A model generated the notes under the pieces. The model had not been told where the DNA came from and did not search any database. It was given only the letters and a program-made list of their open reading frames with translations. 64,000 nucleotides of DNA, from NCBI GenBank assembly GCA_036346395.1, contig CM070615.1, positions 8,747,534 through 8,811,533 of the forward strand, in the 5' to 3' direction. A program made the translations under genes and the position numbers. Below are positions 1 to 11,331 of the stretch, piece by piece. The DNA is from Hsuehochloa calcarea. Taxonomy: Eukaryota > Streptophyta > Magnoliopsida > Poales > Poaceae. Position 1 is the stretch's first letter; each line of letters begins with the position of its first letter.

Positions 1-1542
1 GATTGCAAAGCGTGATTTTAAAAGAATAATACATAGATAACCAAGTTCTTTTGAATCAAACAAAGGAACATCCCGCTCACTTCCCAACCATTCCAACCAA
101 ACGCTTCCATCGAACCAAACCACATTTTTGAAAATACTACCCCTTGCGCGAAATCACTGTGCATGTCCGTAATCGGGACACGGCTATTCGAATAGATTTT
201 TAACACTCGCAGAGGTTGTACAACTTTACCCACAAGAGATAAATCACTTGTAATGTCCGTCGACACACTTCCGAGGGTGTGCGACTAAGTGACTATCACA
301 AGGCCTTTACAAAGTTCCATTTTGCCTCGGTTACGCGCTAAGGTTTCGCCATCACAACCCCTCTTGCGCCATTAAATGCCCACAACAGCCGACTCAAAAC
401 TTCCCTAATTAGTTGGCCAGGTCCGTCCCATACCGGACTTATGGTTGCACGAGGTGGCCCAGATCAATGACTTGCAAAGTTAAGTCCTTAGTTGGCTGCT
501 CAGACAAGTCTACCACAACCCAATGTGCATCACACACCCACTCTAGCTTCCTACCTCAAGCCCGAGCATAAATCATTTTTGTTCATTCCCACCAAATGGC
601 AATCCTCGCCATGGCACAACATCTTTTAATAAAAGTGGCCTCACACCACTGTTCCATAGTTCCATTAGTCAAATTTCATTAATCATTGAACATGTGATCG
701 AAAGTCTCGCGGGTAACTAGAGCATGTCTAAGCAATAATACGCACCCAAGTTGGTAATACAATTATGTCCAACTAGTATTAACCATCCTATGGTGTCCAA
801 GGATATATGTCATACAAGGGGACATTTCATTTTCAATTTATCAAGGAGGCATAATGGCAATTTGGTAATTATCTACTCCCAAAACCATTTTTAATAAAAC
901 TAGCCATGCGTGATATTTTAATACAATATACATTGGTAAAATGGGTTCAACATGGTCAAAGGCCTACGACTTGCCTTCGTTGACGAGGAGAGGGTCTTCG
1001 GTCGTCGGGTCGAAGGAATCTTCCGAAACGCCGGAATCTACACGTGCGAGGAAAGCAACAAATAAATAAAACAGCACCAAATGAACTCCAAAAATTACAA
1101 AACCAGTGCCAAATGAAAGAGGGTGAATTTATATGAATTTAGAAATTTGGATCACCCAAATCGGAGTTCGGATGTGAAAGTTATAGCCAAAAGAAGTTTC
1201 AAAATCACATAAAATGATGGATTTAGGGTTTTCGGATTTTCGGATTTATTTTCCAACTGAAAAACCGGATTTTGACGTCGGCGACACGCAATCACGACGC
1301 AGCACCACGTGGCGAAAATCCGACGCGGGCGCCGACGTGGCGCCACGTGGGTGGCCACGTGGGCTCAGCCCACGGGTCGAGAGAGAGAGAGAGGAGAGAG
1401 AGAGAGACGGGCGCGCGGCGGCGGCGGAGCTGGGAAGACGGTGGCGCTTGCCACGGAGAAAGCGGTGGCGCTTACGGAGACGGCACGGCGGAGGCGGCGG
1501 AGCGGGAAGACGGTGGCGCTCGGCGCGGGAGAAACGCAAGCG

Positions 1543-1580
<38 letters not shown>

Positions 1581-1603
1581 ACGGCGCGGCGGATTTATAG
1601 AAC
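1543..1603 (-). promoter_or_regulatory. LTR 1 core promoter: TATA box followed by CT tract
   Basis: On the minus strand TTCTATAAATC (about 1592-1602) is a plant-type TATA box. About 15-50 bases downstream lies a long CT repeat (GA on the plus strand), resembling the pyrimidine patch of plant promoters. The arrangement recurs in all three LTRs. The start site itself is inferred. Confidence 0.6.
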
Positions 1604-1776
1604 TCGCGGCGGGGCGGAGCAATGAGTGGCGCGCGCGCGGGCGAGGCGGGACGAGACGCAACGCAGGCGGCGCAATGACGCGGCGAGGCGCGGCGTGGCG
1701 ATTTAGACGCGGATTCGCGGCGCGCGAATCGCGCGCGTGGGAGAGAGAGAGGCGCGCGCGGGGGCGATGAACAGAG

Positions 1777-1953
1777 CCGTCCGATTGCGATCGGACGGTG
1801 CGGAGCGAGGGAGGCGCGGTGACGAGAGCCGTCCGATTCGACGGACGCGGGAGGAAAAGAGGCGCGCGAGGAAGACGAAGGCGCCGTCCGATTCCGACGG
1901 ACGCTGGAAGCGGAAAGGCGCGATGCGAAAGCCGTCGCGATGGCGACGGACGG
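1777..1953. repeat. Inverted-repeat motif array in LTR 1 U3
   Basis: The first unit (1777-1798) is a perfect inverted repeat with arms CCGTCCGAT and ATCGGACGG around a 4-base centre. Three further units, ending with 1932-1953, are shortened, mostly because GATCGG has become GACGG. The array sits upstream of the TATA box in the element's own orientation. Confidence 0.7.
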
Positions 1954-2558
1954 CCGCGAAGAAAAAGGGCGCGAGCGAGCGGATGCGCCGGATTTCGATC
2001 CAACGGCCAAGCGCAAGAGGCGACGCGGCGAACGAGGGCGCTTGATGAAGATCCGACGGCGAGGCGAGCGAGGCGCGAGAGAGCGTCACGGAGTGGGCTG
2101 AGGCGGAATAGTGTTTGGGCCGCTAGGGTTTCGCCCACGACAGAAAGAGATTTTAAATTCATTTTTCATTTCGAAATTCAAATAAATCAAAAGGCAATTT
2201 AGAAAATAGCAAATAGACTCCAAAAATTCGAAAATTCACATAAATTCCTTGAATTATTATAGACTTAATGAAAATACTTTTAACTTTAAATTTCCTTTTC
2301 TTTTACAAATAAAATAATTTTTCCATTTCGATAAAACAAAAATCAATTTCTAAAATCCAATAAATCCAAGAAAATTCTTAAAATGATAATTTTGATTTTA
2401 AATTCCAAAACTCAATCAAACCAACTTTAATTTAATTGAAGTTTGATTAACTCATATTAAATCGCAAACTAATTTTGAAATTTCCAAATTAAGCTTTTGG
2501 CAAATAGAAACAAATGGTTCTCTTTAAAATTTTCAAAACTCAAAACGGACGTTACAAA

Positions 2559-2570
2559 CCTACCCCTCTT
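2559..2570 (-). other. Polypurine tract, copy 1
   Basis: On the minus strand AAGAGGGGTAGG lies two bases before the LTR start TGTAACG. This is the expected plus-strand priming site of an LTR retrotransposon. Confidence 0.75.
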
Positions 2571-2600
2571 AAAGGGAATCTCGACCCGAGATTCAGTCGA

Positions 2601-3353
2601 CTAGAGAATAGGTGGGGAACTCACCTTCAAGTCATCTTCTCGCTCCCAAGTGGCTTCTTCTTCTGTGGTTGCTCCATCGACCTTGCGTAAACGGATGATC
2701 TTGCTTCTTGTCACTCGCTCGCTACTTCCAAAATCTTGATGGGATGCTCCTTGTAGGTGAGGTCTTCTTGCGTGGCAATTGCTTCCACCGCATCCGCTTC
2801 TTGCACACGCAAACACTTCTTCAATCGCGACACGTGGAAGACATTATGCACATCCGATACCGAGGCGGAGCTCCAACCGTAAGCGACTTCTCCTCTTCTG
2901 CTAGAATCGGGAAAGGTCCGATGTACCTTGGTGCAAGCTTTCCACTTACTCAAACGACGATCCCTTTGAGAGGCGACACCTTCAGTACACATGATCACCA
3001 GTGCAAAGCTAGATCTCGCGACGGCTTATCGCCGTAACTCTTCCGCTGTCTCAGGCTTTGCTTTCACCTTTCTCGATTGATCGAACTTGCTCTTCGGCTT
3101 TTTCCAAAATATCCGCCCAAACACTTGTCTTTCTCCTACTTCATTCCAATACAAGGGTGTTCTCGCATTTTCTTCCATAAAGAGCTTCAAATGGAGACAT
3201 CTGGAGGCTTGACTGTAATCGTTGTTATAGGAAAACTCTGCATAAGGTAGCATTTGATCCCAACTGGTCTGACTTGCTAAGGCACAAGCCCTCAACATAT
3301 CTTCTAGGATTTGATTTACTCTTTCTGTCTGTCCATCCGTCTGGGGATGATAA
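2601..3353 (-). pseudogene. Integrase C-terminus and chromodomain, copy 1 (broken)
   Basis: Minus-strand frames carry the end of a gypsy integrase. DGQTERVNQILEDM (containing the third acidic residue of the DDE triad) lies just above 3300, followed by the PYAEFSYNN-like segment and a VFHVSRLKKCL-type linker (about 2816-2870). The last part has YKEHPIKILE and EEEATWERED, typical of the C-terminal chromodomain of plant chromoviruses. The chromodomain is thought to direct integration to marked chromatin. At least three frameshifts split the region. The frameshift separating it from the integrase core (near 3355) is also present in copy 2, so it predates the duplication. Confidence 0.75.
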
Positions 3354-3354
3354 G

Positions 3355-4296
3355 TCAGATCAAATTTAGATTAGTACCCAAAACATCGTGAAACTTCTGC
3401 CAAAATCTTGAGGTGAACTGGGATCCTCGATCTGACACGATCTTCTTCGGCACTCCATGCTGGCACACTATCTTTGCCATGTACAACTCTGCCAGTCTAT
3501 CACCAGAATAAGTAGTCTTGACTGGGAGGAAGTGAGCAACTTTGGTTAGACGATCCACAATTACCCAGATAGAATCATATCCTGACCTTGTCCTTGGCAA
3601 ACCAGTGATAAAATCCATGCCAATTTCTTCCCACTTCCATTCGGCACTTTCAAGGGTTGCAGGAGTCCAAAGAGGTCTTTGATGCTCGGCTTTAACTCGC
3701 TGACAGACATCACACTGAGCTACATACTCGGCAATCTCACGCTTCATGCTAGGCCACCAATACATTTCTTTAAGGTCTTGGTACATCTTGGTGCTTCCAG
3801 GGTGAATGGAGTACAAAGTTTCATGGGCTTCCTTGAGTATCAGCTGCTTAAGCTCTTTCTGATCTGGAACACAAATTCGCTTGTCAAACCAAATGGTGCC
3901 TTGCTCATCTTCTGAAAATCTCAGGGCTTTACCCTTCTTCATGTTGCTCTTGATTTCCTTAATATTGGCATCTTTAATTTGAGCTTCCTTGATCTGATTC
4001 CGCAAAGTGGGTTGAACTTCTAGGGCAGCTAGATAACCTTCTTCAACCAACTCTAACTTGAGCTTCAGGAATTCTTCATGAAGGGCTGGCCGATTTTCCT
4101 TGATCGACAGGGTATTGCAATAGACTTTTCTACTCAAGGCATCTGCCACAACATTAGCTTTGCCTGGGTGGTAATGGATTCCAATATCATAATCCTTGAT
4201 TAACTCTAACCACCTTCTTTGCCTCATATTAAGATCAGCCTGAGTGAAAATGTACTTCAAGCTCTTATGGTCCGTAGACTTCACAATGATTACCAA
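3355..4296 (-). pseudogene. RNase H tail and integrase core, copy 1 (longest open piece)
   Basis: A 313-residue open stretch. It starts inside RNase H (TDHKSLKYIF, then HYHPGKANVVADALSR around residues 40-56). It continues through a His/Cys zinc-binding region (HPGSTKM, CDVCQ near residues 165-200) into the integrase catalytic core: GMDFITGLPRT supplies the first Asp and VSDRGSQFTSRFW the second. The frame ends after LGTNLNLI; the third acidic residue is in another frame downstream. The enzyme would insert element cDNA into the genome. The equivalent region of copy 2 is in short fragments although the DNA is almost identical, with differences at CTG/CAG sites. Confidence 0.85.
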
Positions 4297-5430
4297 TAAG
4301 GTAATGACGCCATATCTTTAAAGCATGCACTACGGCACTAACTCCAAGTCATGAGTGGGTAATTCACTTCATGAGGCCTCAACTCGACGGAAGCATAGGC
4401 CACTACCTTCCTTTCTTGCATCAGACACAACCAAGTCCTTGCCGGATGCATCACGTAAAAATCTCAAAATCCTTCCTGACATCGGCAAAATCAACACCGA
4501 GTCGTTGTCGACGCTTCTTCAACTCTTGAAAACTTTGCTCACAACTGTGGTCCAAGCAAACTTCTTTTCTTTCTTCAACAAATGAGTGAGGGTCTTGCTA
4601 TCTTGGAGAATCCTTCTATGAATCGGCGATAGTATCCCGCCATTCCAAGAAAACTTCGACTGAGGCAATCGACTTGGGTGACTCCCAATTAAGCACATCC
4701 TTAACTTTGCTAGGTTAACAGACACTCCTTCCTGCAGACATGACATGTCCCAAGAAAGTAACTTCTTTCATCCAAAACTCACACTTGCTGAATTTAGCAT
4801 AGAGTTGATGATCTCTAAGCTTATTCAGACCAAACGGAGGTGCTCTTCATGCTCTTCTTCACTCTTGAATACACCAAAATATCGCCAATGAAGACAATGA
4901 CGAACTTATCCAAATATTCCATGAATACTTTATTCATCAAGTTCATAAAGTAAGCGTGGGCATTGGTCAATCCAAATGACATGACCGTGAACTCATACAC
5001 CCATACCGGGTTGAGAAAGTCGCCTTGGGAATATCTTCCGGGCGAATCTTCAACGGTGGTAACCTCGACCTCAAGTCTATTTTGGAGAACACTCCGCTCC
5101 TTTCAACCGATCAAACAAATCATCGATCCCGGGCGAGGGTACTTGTTCTTGATGGTGACCTCATTGAGAGCTCGAATCCACACACATCCGTTGGGTACCA
5201 TCCTTCTTTGCAACAAAGATCACTGGGCTCCCAAGGTGAAGAACTTGGCCTGACAAAACCTTTCTCTTGCATTTCTTCAATTTGCTTCTTCACCAACCAA
5301 ATCATTGACAGTGCAATCAGAGGGTCTCTTGAAAATAGGAGCAGCCTCGAACAAGATTGATGACAAACTCCAAGTCTCGGTGCAGCGGCATTCCGTAGGT
5401 CATCGTGAAAGACATCCAAAACTCTCGACT
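4297..5430 (-). pseudogene. Reverse transcriptase and RNase H, copy 1 (broken)
   Basis: Minus-strand fragments recognisable as gypsy RT. From high to low coordinate: QEKGFVRPSSSPW (near 5270), the VDYRALN region, then the active-site box followed by RNase H fragments. The polymerase box reads VFIGDILVYS. The family motif is FIDD or YVDD, so the first of the paired catalytic Asp residues is Gly (codon at 4884-4886). The same change is in copy 2. Several frameshifts add to this, so no active enzyme is expected. The motif region of copy 2 is easier to read. Confidence 0.8.
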
Positions 5431-5880
5431 ATCGCACTTCTTCCATAGATACAACACTGCATCGCAGAAAAAGATCCAAATAGCTTCTCCGGGAGGCTTC
5501 AAACTTTACCTTGGTTCCATCCGGATCGACCAAAGTGATGCTTCTACCACCACAATCCAAGAGGGCTTGGTGATTGGCAAGCCAATCCATTCCCAAAATC
5601 ACATCAAGAGACTTGGTGTCTATGATGATGAGATTAGCAAGGAATTCTACCCTTCTATGGTCACTTTAACCTTAGGGCAACCTTGGTTCGTACTCAATTC
5701 GAACCGAGATCAACCAACAAAACACTTTTAAGAGGCAAAACTTCCAACCGGTGCCTTTCAAAGAAAACTCCGAGAAACAAACGAATGCGAAGCTCCGTAA
5801 TCAAACAAAACAAAGGCAGTGCCGAATTGACAAGGAACTTACCCAAAGACGACGTCCGGGTCGTTCGGGCTTCCTCCACA
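5431..5880 (-). pseudogene. Aspartic protease, copy 1 (broken)
   Basis: Lies between gag and RT on the minus strand. The active-site region reads VLFDYGASHSFV (DYG codons at 5794-5802), where retroviral-type proteases have D-S/T-G. The matching GMDWL motif near the protease end is visible in the better-preserved copy 2. The Y could be a true substitution. However, the plus-strand bases CCGTA here match a lesion seen elsewhere between the two copies (CCAGA versus CCGTA), so a miscalled Ser codon is possible. Confidence 0.65.
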
Positions 5881-6989
5881 AGTGGTGTGGTTCACACGAC
5901 TCTCTTCCAAAAGGCCGAGGAGACTTGACCGGTGCGGATGGAGTCCGAGGGCTCCACGTGCGACTCGGAGTGGGGTCCCGGTCTGAGTGGCTCCCATGTT
6001 GAAACGAACAGAGAAGGGCCTTGCCTCGCGGCAATCACCGCGAAGCCCCACCGATGGCACTTAAAGCGGTGATCCCGTGCAGGTTGACATTCCTTGGCCT
6101 TGGTTCGTTGCCGGAGCCGCTGAAGCCGCGGTCACCGAATCTGGCAGGCGAGGTGTCACATGTGGGCTCAAGGTGACAGTGGAGCAACACGGCAGGAGGC
6201 GGCACATTCATTCTCTCTCGGGAGTGAGACCGATGGGCACCGTGGCCGCATCATCTTTCTCTTGCGGATTCTTCAAGCTCACGGCGGATTCTTCGATGAG
6301 CATGGCCTTGTTCACCAAGTGCCGGAAATCGCATAATCATTCCCAATGACTTGCACCTTCAAACCGGGTTGAGTCCTCTTTGAAGCGCTTGGCGGGCATC
6401 ATCTGTGGCAACGCCCTGCAGGGCATAACGGGATAGCCGAGTGAATCATTAAGATATTCACCACCGACGTGTTGCCTTGCCGCACTCACTAACTCATTCT
6501 TCTTCATTTCCACCTTCCATCCGGATATGGGAGTGGCGAAAGCTCTCAAAACTCGCCCAAGTGATACTCTCGGTTTCCATGGGCGGCACAATAGTTCTCC
6601 CACCATTCTCGCAATGGTACCTTCAAGCCGGTGAGTGGCATACGTAACCTTCTCACGATCATCACAACGGTGATAGCGAGCTTCTTTTCCATGGAACGTA
6701 ACTACCATTCAAGGCCCAATGGCTCGAGGAGCTAGAGAAAGTGGGCGGATGGGTCCTCAAAACTCGCCAACTCGGATCGAGGAAAAATCGGGGTGGAGCA
6801 GCGTGGCGTGGCAACCGCTTGACTGCTCGATTCATCATTGCGAGAAGGGCAAGAAGGTGCAGTTCTCACGATTCATCATCCGAGTCATGTTCTCGCATCA
6901 AAGAGCTCATCACCGCGTCTGGCCGCCATGAATCGACTCAAACCCGGATCTGCATCGGCGGCTCGGGAAGACGGGCATCGGGCGCTTGA
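5881..6989 (-). pseudogene. gag, copy 1 (broken)
   Basis: Minus-strand pieces match the gag of this lineage. CDDREKVTYATHRLEGTIA near 6620-6690 is the capsid core, followed by a segment resembling MKKNEL. A basic Gln/Arg-rich region surrounds a former zinc knuckle, and a Pro-rich tail runs into the protease. At least five frame changes are needed to follow it, and I could not fix the start codon. Gag would form the cytoplasmic particle in which reverse transcription occurs. Confidence 0.7.
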
Positions 6990-7578
6990 GTCTCATCCTA
7001 GCTTATGAGTTGCGGTCCGAACCATCTGCGACAAAGCTTCACCGGTTTAATAGACGAGAAGGAGAAAGCAATTTAGATGCGAGGAAAGCACGGAGATGAG
7101 CGAGGAACAAGGAGATAGATGGATCAACCTAATGCGACAAAGTTGGTTTTACCCAACGAACGGATAGCCGGAAAGCTATCAAGAAGCAAACCAAAAGGGA
7201 CACTTAAGCACAAAAGCACTATTACGCAGACTAAACGATACTAAAACTAGGGAGGGAAGCTACCAATCTAATCTTTACGGAGGGTCAACTTGGAACAGAC
7301 TGCGGATCTTGAAGGGCTCGATCCTAGGGATAATCCAGAGATGAGGGAGTCAATTTAAATTTGAAAACCAAGTTCCGGAAAAGATAAGATGAAAGAACTC
7401 AAGAATGATATAAGAGGGTAAGACGATAAGAAAAGAATAGAATAAGGTGAGAAAGAACAGAATAAGATAAGAGAAGAATACCTAGTCAAGTTAATTGCTT
7501 GGTTTGATTTAGAAAATACATTTTGAATTTTTGACTAAGACGACCAATCTAGCTAAAGGTTACGTCCTACAGTCGATA
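6990..7578 (-). other. 5' leader of copy 1, no gene seen
   Basis: AG-rich untranslated stretch between the primer-binding site and gag, nearly identical to 15120-15700. I see no coding signal on either strand. Confidence 0.6.
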
Positions 7579-7592
7579 TGGCTCTGATACCA
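7579..7592 (-). other. Primer-binding site, copy 1
   Basis: On the minus strand TGGTATCAGAGCCA, 14 bases complementary to the 3' end of plant initiator tRNA-Met, starts five bases after the LTR end. It primes minus-strand DNA synthesis. Confidence 0.9.
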
Positions 7593-9468
7593 TCTCTTGT
7601 CGGACCCCGGGGATTCACACAACCCCGAGACCCTCTGTGCATACCAAGCTAGTCCCATGATCAGTGGCTAGCTTGCATAGCATAAACAATGATGTAATCA
7701 TAACCATTCAACAACGAACTAATGAAGCGCATAAAGTAATATTAATTAAAACAAAGAAAGACCTTATGGTCAAGGTTCTTACAAAAGTCGCCTCACGTGG
7801 CTTAGCAACAACAGAGTATCCGCAATGAAATCTCAAAATACGTGGAGCCCAATCGACATGCCCACAGCAATCGAGTGGAGGACGGACCTAGATCGCAAAG
7901 TCTTCAAAGTAGCCTTCTTCAAAGTACTCAACATTTCCCGGTTCTTCATTGGGGTGATCAACAAAGGGCATGAAGCCGTGAGTACATAAAGTACTCAAGA
8001 AGTCGAGAGAAATGTATGCACATAGTATTCATGCCAAAGCTTAAACAAGGATGGCTTTATGGTTAATTTACGTAAAGCAAGTTTAACAATAAATACAATA
8101 ATTAGATTGCAAAGGTGATTTTAAAAGAATAATACATAGATAACCAAGTTCTTTTGAATCAAATGGTGAACATCCCGCTCACTTCCCAACCATTCCAACC
8201 AAACGCTTCCATCGAACCAAACCACATTTTTGAAAATACTACCCTGCGCGAAATCACTGTGCATGTCCGTAATCGGGACACGGCTATTCAATAGATTTTA
8301 ACACTGCAGAGGTTGTACAGCTTTACCCACAAGAGATAAATCACTTGTAATGTCCGTCGACACACTTCCGAGGGTGTGCGACTAAGTGACTATCACAAGG
8401 CCTTTACAAAGTTCCATTTTGCCTCGGTTACGCGCTAAGGTTTCGCCATCACACCCCTCTTGCGCCATTAAATGACCACAACAGTAACCGACTCAAAACT
8501 TCCCTAATTAGTTGGCCAGTCCGTCCCATACCGACTTATGGTTGCACGAGGTGACCTGATCAATGACTTGCAAAGTTAAGTCCTTAGTTGGTCGCTCGAC
8601 AAGTCTACCACAACCCAATGTGCATCACACACCCACTCTAGCTTCCTACCTCAAGCCCGAGCATAAATCATTTTTGTTCATTCCCACCAAATGGCAATCC
8701 TCGCCATGGCACAACATCTTTAATAAAAGTGGCCTCACACCACTGCTCCATAGTTCCATTAGTCAAATTTCATTAATCATTGAACATGTGATCGAAAGTC
8801 TCATGTAACTAGAGCATGTCTAAGCAATAATACGCACCCAAGTTGGTAATACAATTATGTCCAACTAGTATTAACCATCCTATGGTGTCCAAGGATATAT
8901 GTCATTCAAGGAGACATTTCATTTTCAATTTATCAAGGAGGCATAATGGCAATTTGGCAATTATCTACTCCCAAAACCATTTTTAATAAAACTAGCCATG
9001 CATGATATTTTAATACAATATACATTGGTAAAATGGGTTCAACATGGTCAAAGGCCTCACGACTTGCCTTCGTTGACGAGGAGAGGGTCTTCTGGTCGTC
9101 GGTCGAAGGAATCTTCCAAACGCCTAATCTACACGCGAGAAAAGCAACAAATAAATAAAACAGCACCAAATGAACTCCAAAAATTACAAAACCAGTACCA
9201 AATGAAAGAGGGTGAATTTATATGAATTTAGAAATTTGGATCACCCAAATCGGAGTTCGGATGTGAAAGTTATAGCCAAAAGAAGTTTCAAAATCACATA
9301 AAATGATGGATTTAGGGTTTTCGGATTTTCGGATTTATTTTCCAACCGAAAAACCGGATTTTGACGTCAACAAGACACGCAATCACGACGCAGCAGCCAC
9401 GTGGCGAATGCCGACGCTGGCGCCGACGTGGCGCCACGCAGGTGGCCACGTGGGCTCGGGCCCACGGT

Positions 9469-9500
<32 letters not shown>

Positions 9501-9629
9501 GGGCGCGGCGGCGGGCGGCCGAGCCGGGAAGACGGTGGCGCTTAAGGGAGAAGGCGGTGGCGCTACGGAGACGGCGCGCGGAGGCGGCCGGAGGCGGGAA
9601 GACGGTGGCGCTCACGCGAGAAACGACCG

Positions 9630-9690
9630 AGCGAGAGAGAGAGAGAGAGAGAAGAGAGAGGAGGCGAACGGCGCGCGGATTTATAGAACT
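9630..9690 (-). promoter_or_regulatory. LTR 2 core promoter
   Basis: The same TATA box as in LTR 1 (TTCTATAAATC on the minus strand, near 9678-9688), followed by a GA/CT tract. If active it would transcribe copy 1. Confidence 0.6.
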
Positions 9691-9871
9691 CGCGGCGGAC
9701 GGAGCAGCGGAGTGGCGGGCGCGGCGGGCGGGACGAGACGGCACGCAGCGTGGCAATGGACGCGGCGAGGCGCTGGCGTGGCGACGAGATTCGGCAGCGG
9801 ATTCGCGGCGGCGCGAATCGCGCGCGTGGGAGAGAGAGGCGGCGGCGCTGGCGGGGACGATGAGCGAGGAG

Positions 9872-10063
9872 CCGTCCGATTGCGATCGGACGGTGCGGAG
9901 CGAGGGAGGCGCGGGTGAACGAGAGCCGTCCGATTTCGATCGGACGGTGGGGAGGAAAAGAGGCGCGGGCGAGGAAGACGAAGGGGCGCCGTCCGATTCC
10001 GATCGGACGGTGGGAAGCGGAAGGGGCGCGGGCGATGCGAGCCGTGCGATGGCGATCGGACGG
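9872..10063. repeat. Four 22-bp inverted repeats in LTR 2 U3
   Basis: Units at 9872-9893, 9926-9947, 9989-10010 and 10042-10063. Each has arms CCGTCCGAT and ATCGGACGG around four variable bases; the last unit has one mismatch. Spacing is 52-63 bp. They lie 190-380 bp upstream of the TATA box and look like dyad-symmetric protein-binding sites or short hairpins. Confidence 0.85.
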
Positions 10064-10688
10064 TCGCGAAGAAAAGGGGGCGCGAGCGAGCGGATGCGGC
10101 CGGATTTCGATCCAACGGCCAAGCGCAAGAGGCGACGCGGCGAACGAGGGCGCTTGATGAAGATCCGACTACGAGGGCGAGGGCGCGCGAGCGAGCGTCA
10201 GCGGAGTGGGCCGAGGCGGGAATAGTGTTTGGGCGGCTAGGTTTCGCCCACGACAGAAAGAGATTTTAAATTCATTTTTCATTTCAGAAATTCAAATAAA
10301 TCAAAAGGCAATTTAGAAAATAGCAAATAGACTCCAAAAATTCTGGAAAAATTCACATAAATTCCTTGAATTATTATAGACTTAATGAAAATACTTTTAA
10401 CTTTAAATTTCCTTTTTCTTTTACAAATAAAATAATTTTTCCATTTCGGATAAAACAAAAATCAATTTCTAAAATCCAATAAATCCAAGAAAATTCTTAA
10501 AATGATAATTTTGATTTTTAAATTCCAGAAAACTCAATCAAACCAACTTTAATTTAATTGAAGTTTGATTAACTCATATTAAACTGCAAACGAATTTTTG
10601 AAATTTCCAAATTAAGCTTTTGGCAAATAGAAACAAATGGTTCTCTTTTAAAATTTTCAAAAAACTCCGAAAAACGGGACGTTACAAA

Positions 10689-10700
10689 CCTACCCCTCTT
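10689..10700 (-). other. Polypurine tract, copy 2
   Basis: Identical to the tract of copy 1 (AAGAGGGGTAGG on the minus strand), two bases from the LTR 2 boundary. Confidence 0.75.
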
Positions 10701-10763
10701 AAAGGGAATCTCGACCCCGAGATTCAGGCTGACTAGAGAATAGGTGGGAAACTCACCTTCAAG

Positions 10764-11331
10764 TCATCTTCTCGTTCCCAAGTGGCTTCTTCTTCTGTGG
10801 TTGCTCCAATCGACCTTGCGTAAACGGATGATCTTGCTTCTTGTCACTCGCTCGCTACTTCCAAAATCTTGATGGGATGCTCCTTGTAGGTGAGGTCTTC
10901 TTGCAGGCAATTGCTTCCACCGCATCCGCTTCTTCGCACACGCAAACACTTCTTCAATCGCGACACGTGGAAGACATTATGCACATCCGATACCGAGGGA
11001 GCTCCAACCGTAGCGACTTCTCCTCTTGGGCTAGAATCGAAAGGTCCGATGTACCTTGGTGCAAGCTTTCCACTTACTCAAACGACGATCCCTTTGAGAG
11101 GCGACACCTTCAGTACACATGATCACCAGTGCAAAAGCTAGATCTCGCGACGGTTATCGCATAACTCTTCGCCTCGGTGCGTCTAGGCTGCTTTGACCTT
11201 TCTCTGATTGATCGAACTTGCTCTTCGGCTTTTTCCAAAATATCTGGCCCAAACACTTGTCTTTCTCCTACTTCATTCCAATACAAGGGTGTTCTGCATT
11301 TTCTTCCATAAAGAGCTTCAAATGGAGACAT
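10764..11331 (-). pseudogene. Integrase C-terminus and chromodomain, copy 2 (broken)
   Basis: The minus-strand fragment at 11110-11331 opens with SPFEALYGRKCRTPLYWNEV, a hallmark of gypsy integrase C-terminal regions, and runs to DILEKAEEQV. Lower down come the HPIKILE-equivalent QGASHQDFGSSERVTRSKI frame and pieces of the chromodomain tail. It is broken by frameshifts at other positions than copy 1. Binding to modified histones is the usual role of this domain and is inferred here. Confidence 0.72.

Larger units (their letters stand above)
1..2556 (-). mobile_element. Gypsy array LTR 1 (3' LTR of internal copy 1, cut by window edge)
   Basis: First of three near-identical LTRs of a minus-strand Ty3/gypsy chromovirus. 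By comparison with the complete LTR at 7598-10686, roughly 500 bases of its U5 end lie outside the window. On the minus strand it begins TGTAACG, directly next to a polypurine tract, as a 3' LTR should. It holds an AT-rich U3 start, a GC-rich block with inverted-repeat motifs, a TATA box and GA/CT tracts. It differs from its sisters by many 1-3 base changes. Several arginine-rich reading frames in the GC-rich block are composition artefacts. Confidence 0.9.
2557..7597 (-). mobile_element. Gypsy array internal region, copy 1
   Basis: Internal region (~5.04 kb) of a Ty3/gypsy element on the minus strand, with primer-binding site at the high-coordinate end and polypurine tract at the low end. 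Gene order on the minus strand is gag, protease, RT, RNase H, integrase, chromodomain, the order of plant chromoviruses. The chromodomain tail and gag style resemble the Tekay/Del lineage, in which I place the rice RIRE3/RIRE8 families from memory. All genes are interrupted; only the RNase H-integrase stretch stays open for more than 300 codons. Confidence 0.88.
7598..10686 (-). mobile_element. Gypsy array LTR 2 (shared middle LTR)
   Basis: Complete LTR, ~3.09 kb, beginning TGTCGG and ending TTACA on the plus strand (minus: TGTAA to CCGACA). It serves at once as 5' LTR of copy 1 (primer site at its left edge) and 3' LTR of copy 2 (polypurine tract at its right edge). No target duplication separates the units, which points to LTR-LTR recombination. 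Its inverted-repeat array is the best preserved of the three. Confidence 0.92.

Noticed and set aside
1246..2202. Long Arg/Ser-rich reading frames on both strands of the GC-rich LTR block (also at 9361-10225 and 17446-18446)
   Set aside because: Overlapping open frames on both strands, made of GA repeats and GC-rich motifs, not conserved in frame between the three LTRs. Low stop-codon frequency in GC-rich DNA explains them.
7579..7592. tRNA-Met-like sequence as a tRNA gene fragment
   Set aside because: Only 14 bases match and they sit exactly next to an LTR, so these are primer-binding sites. No complete tRNA was seen in the window.
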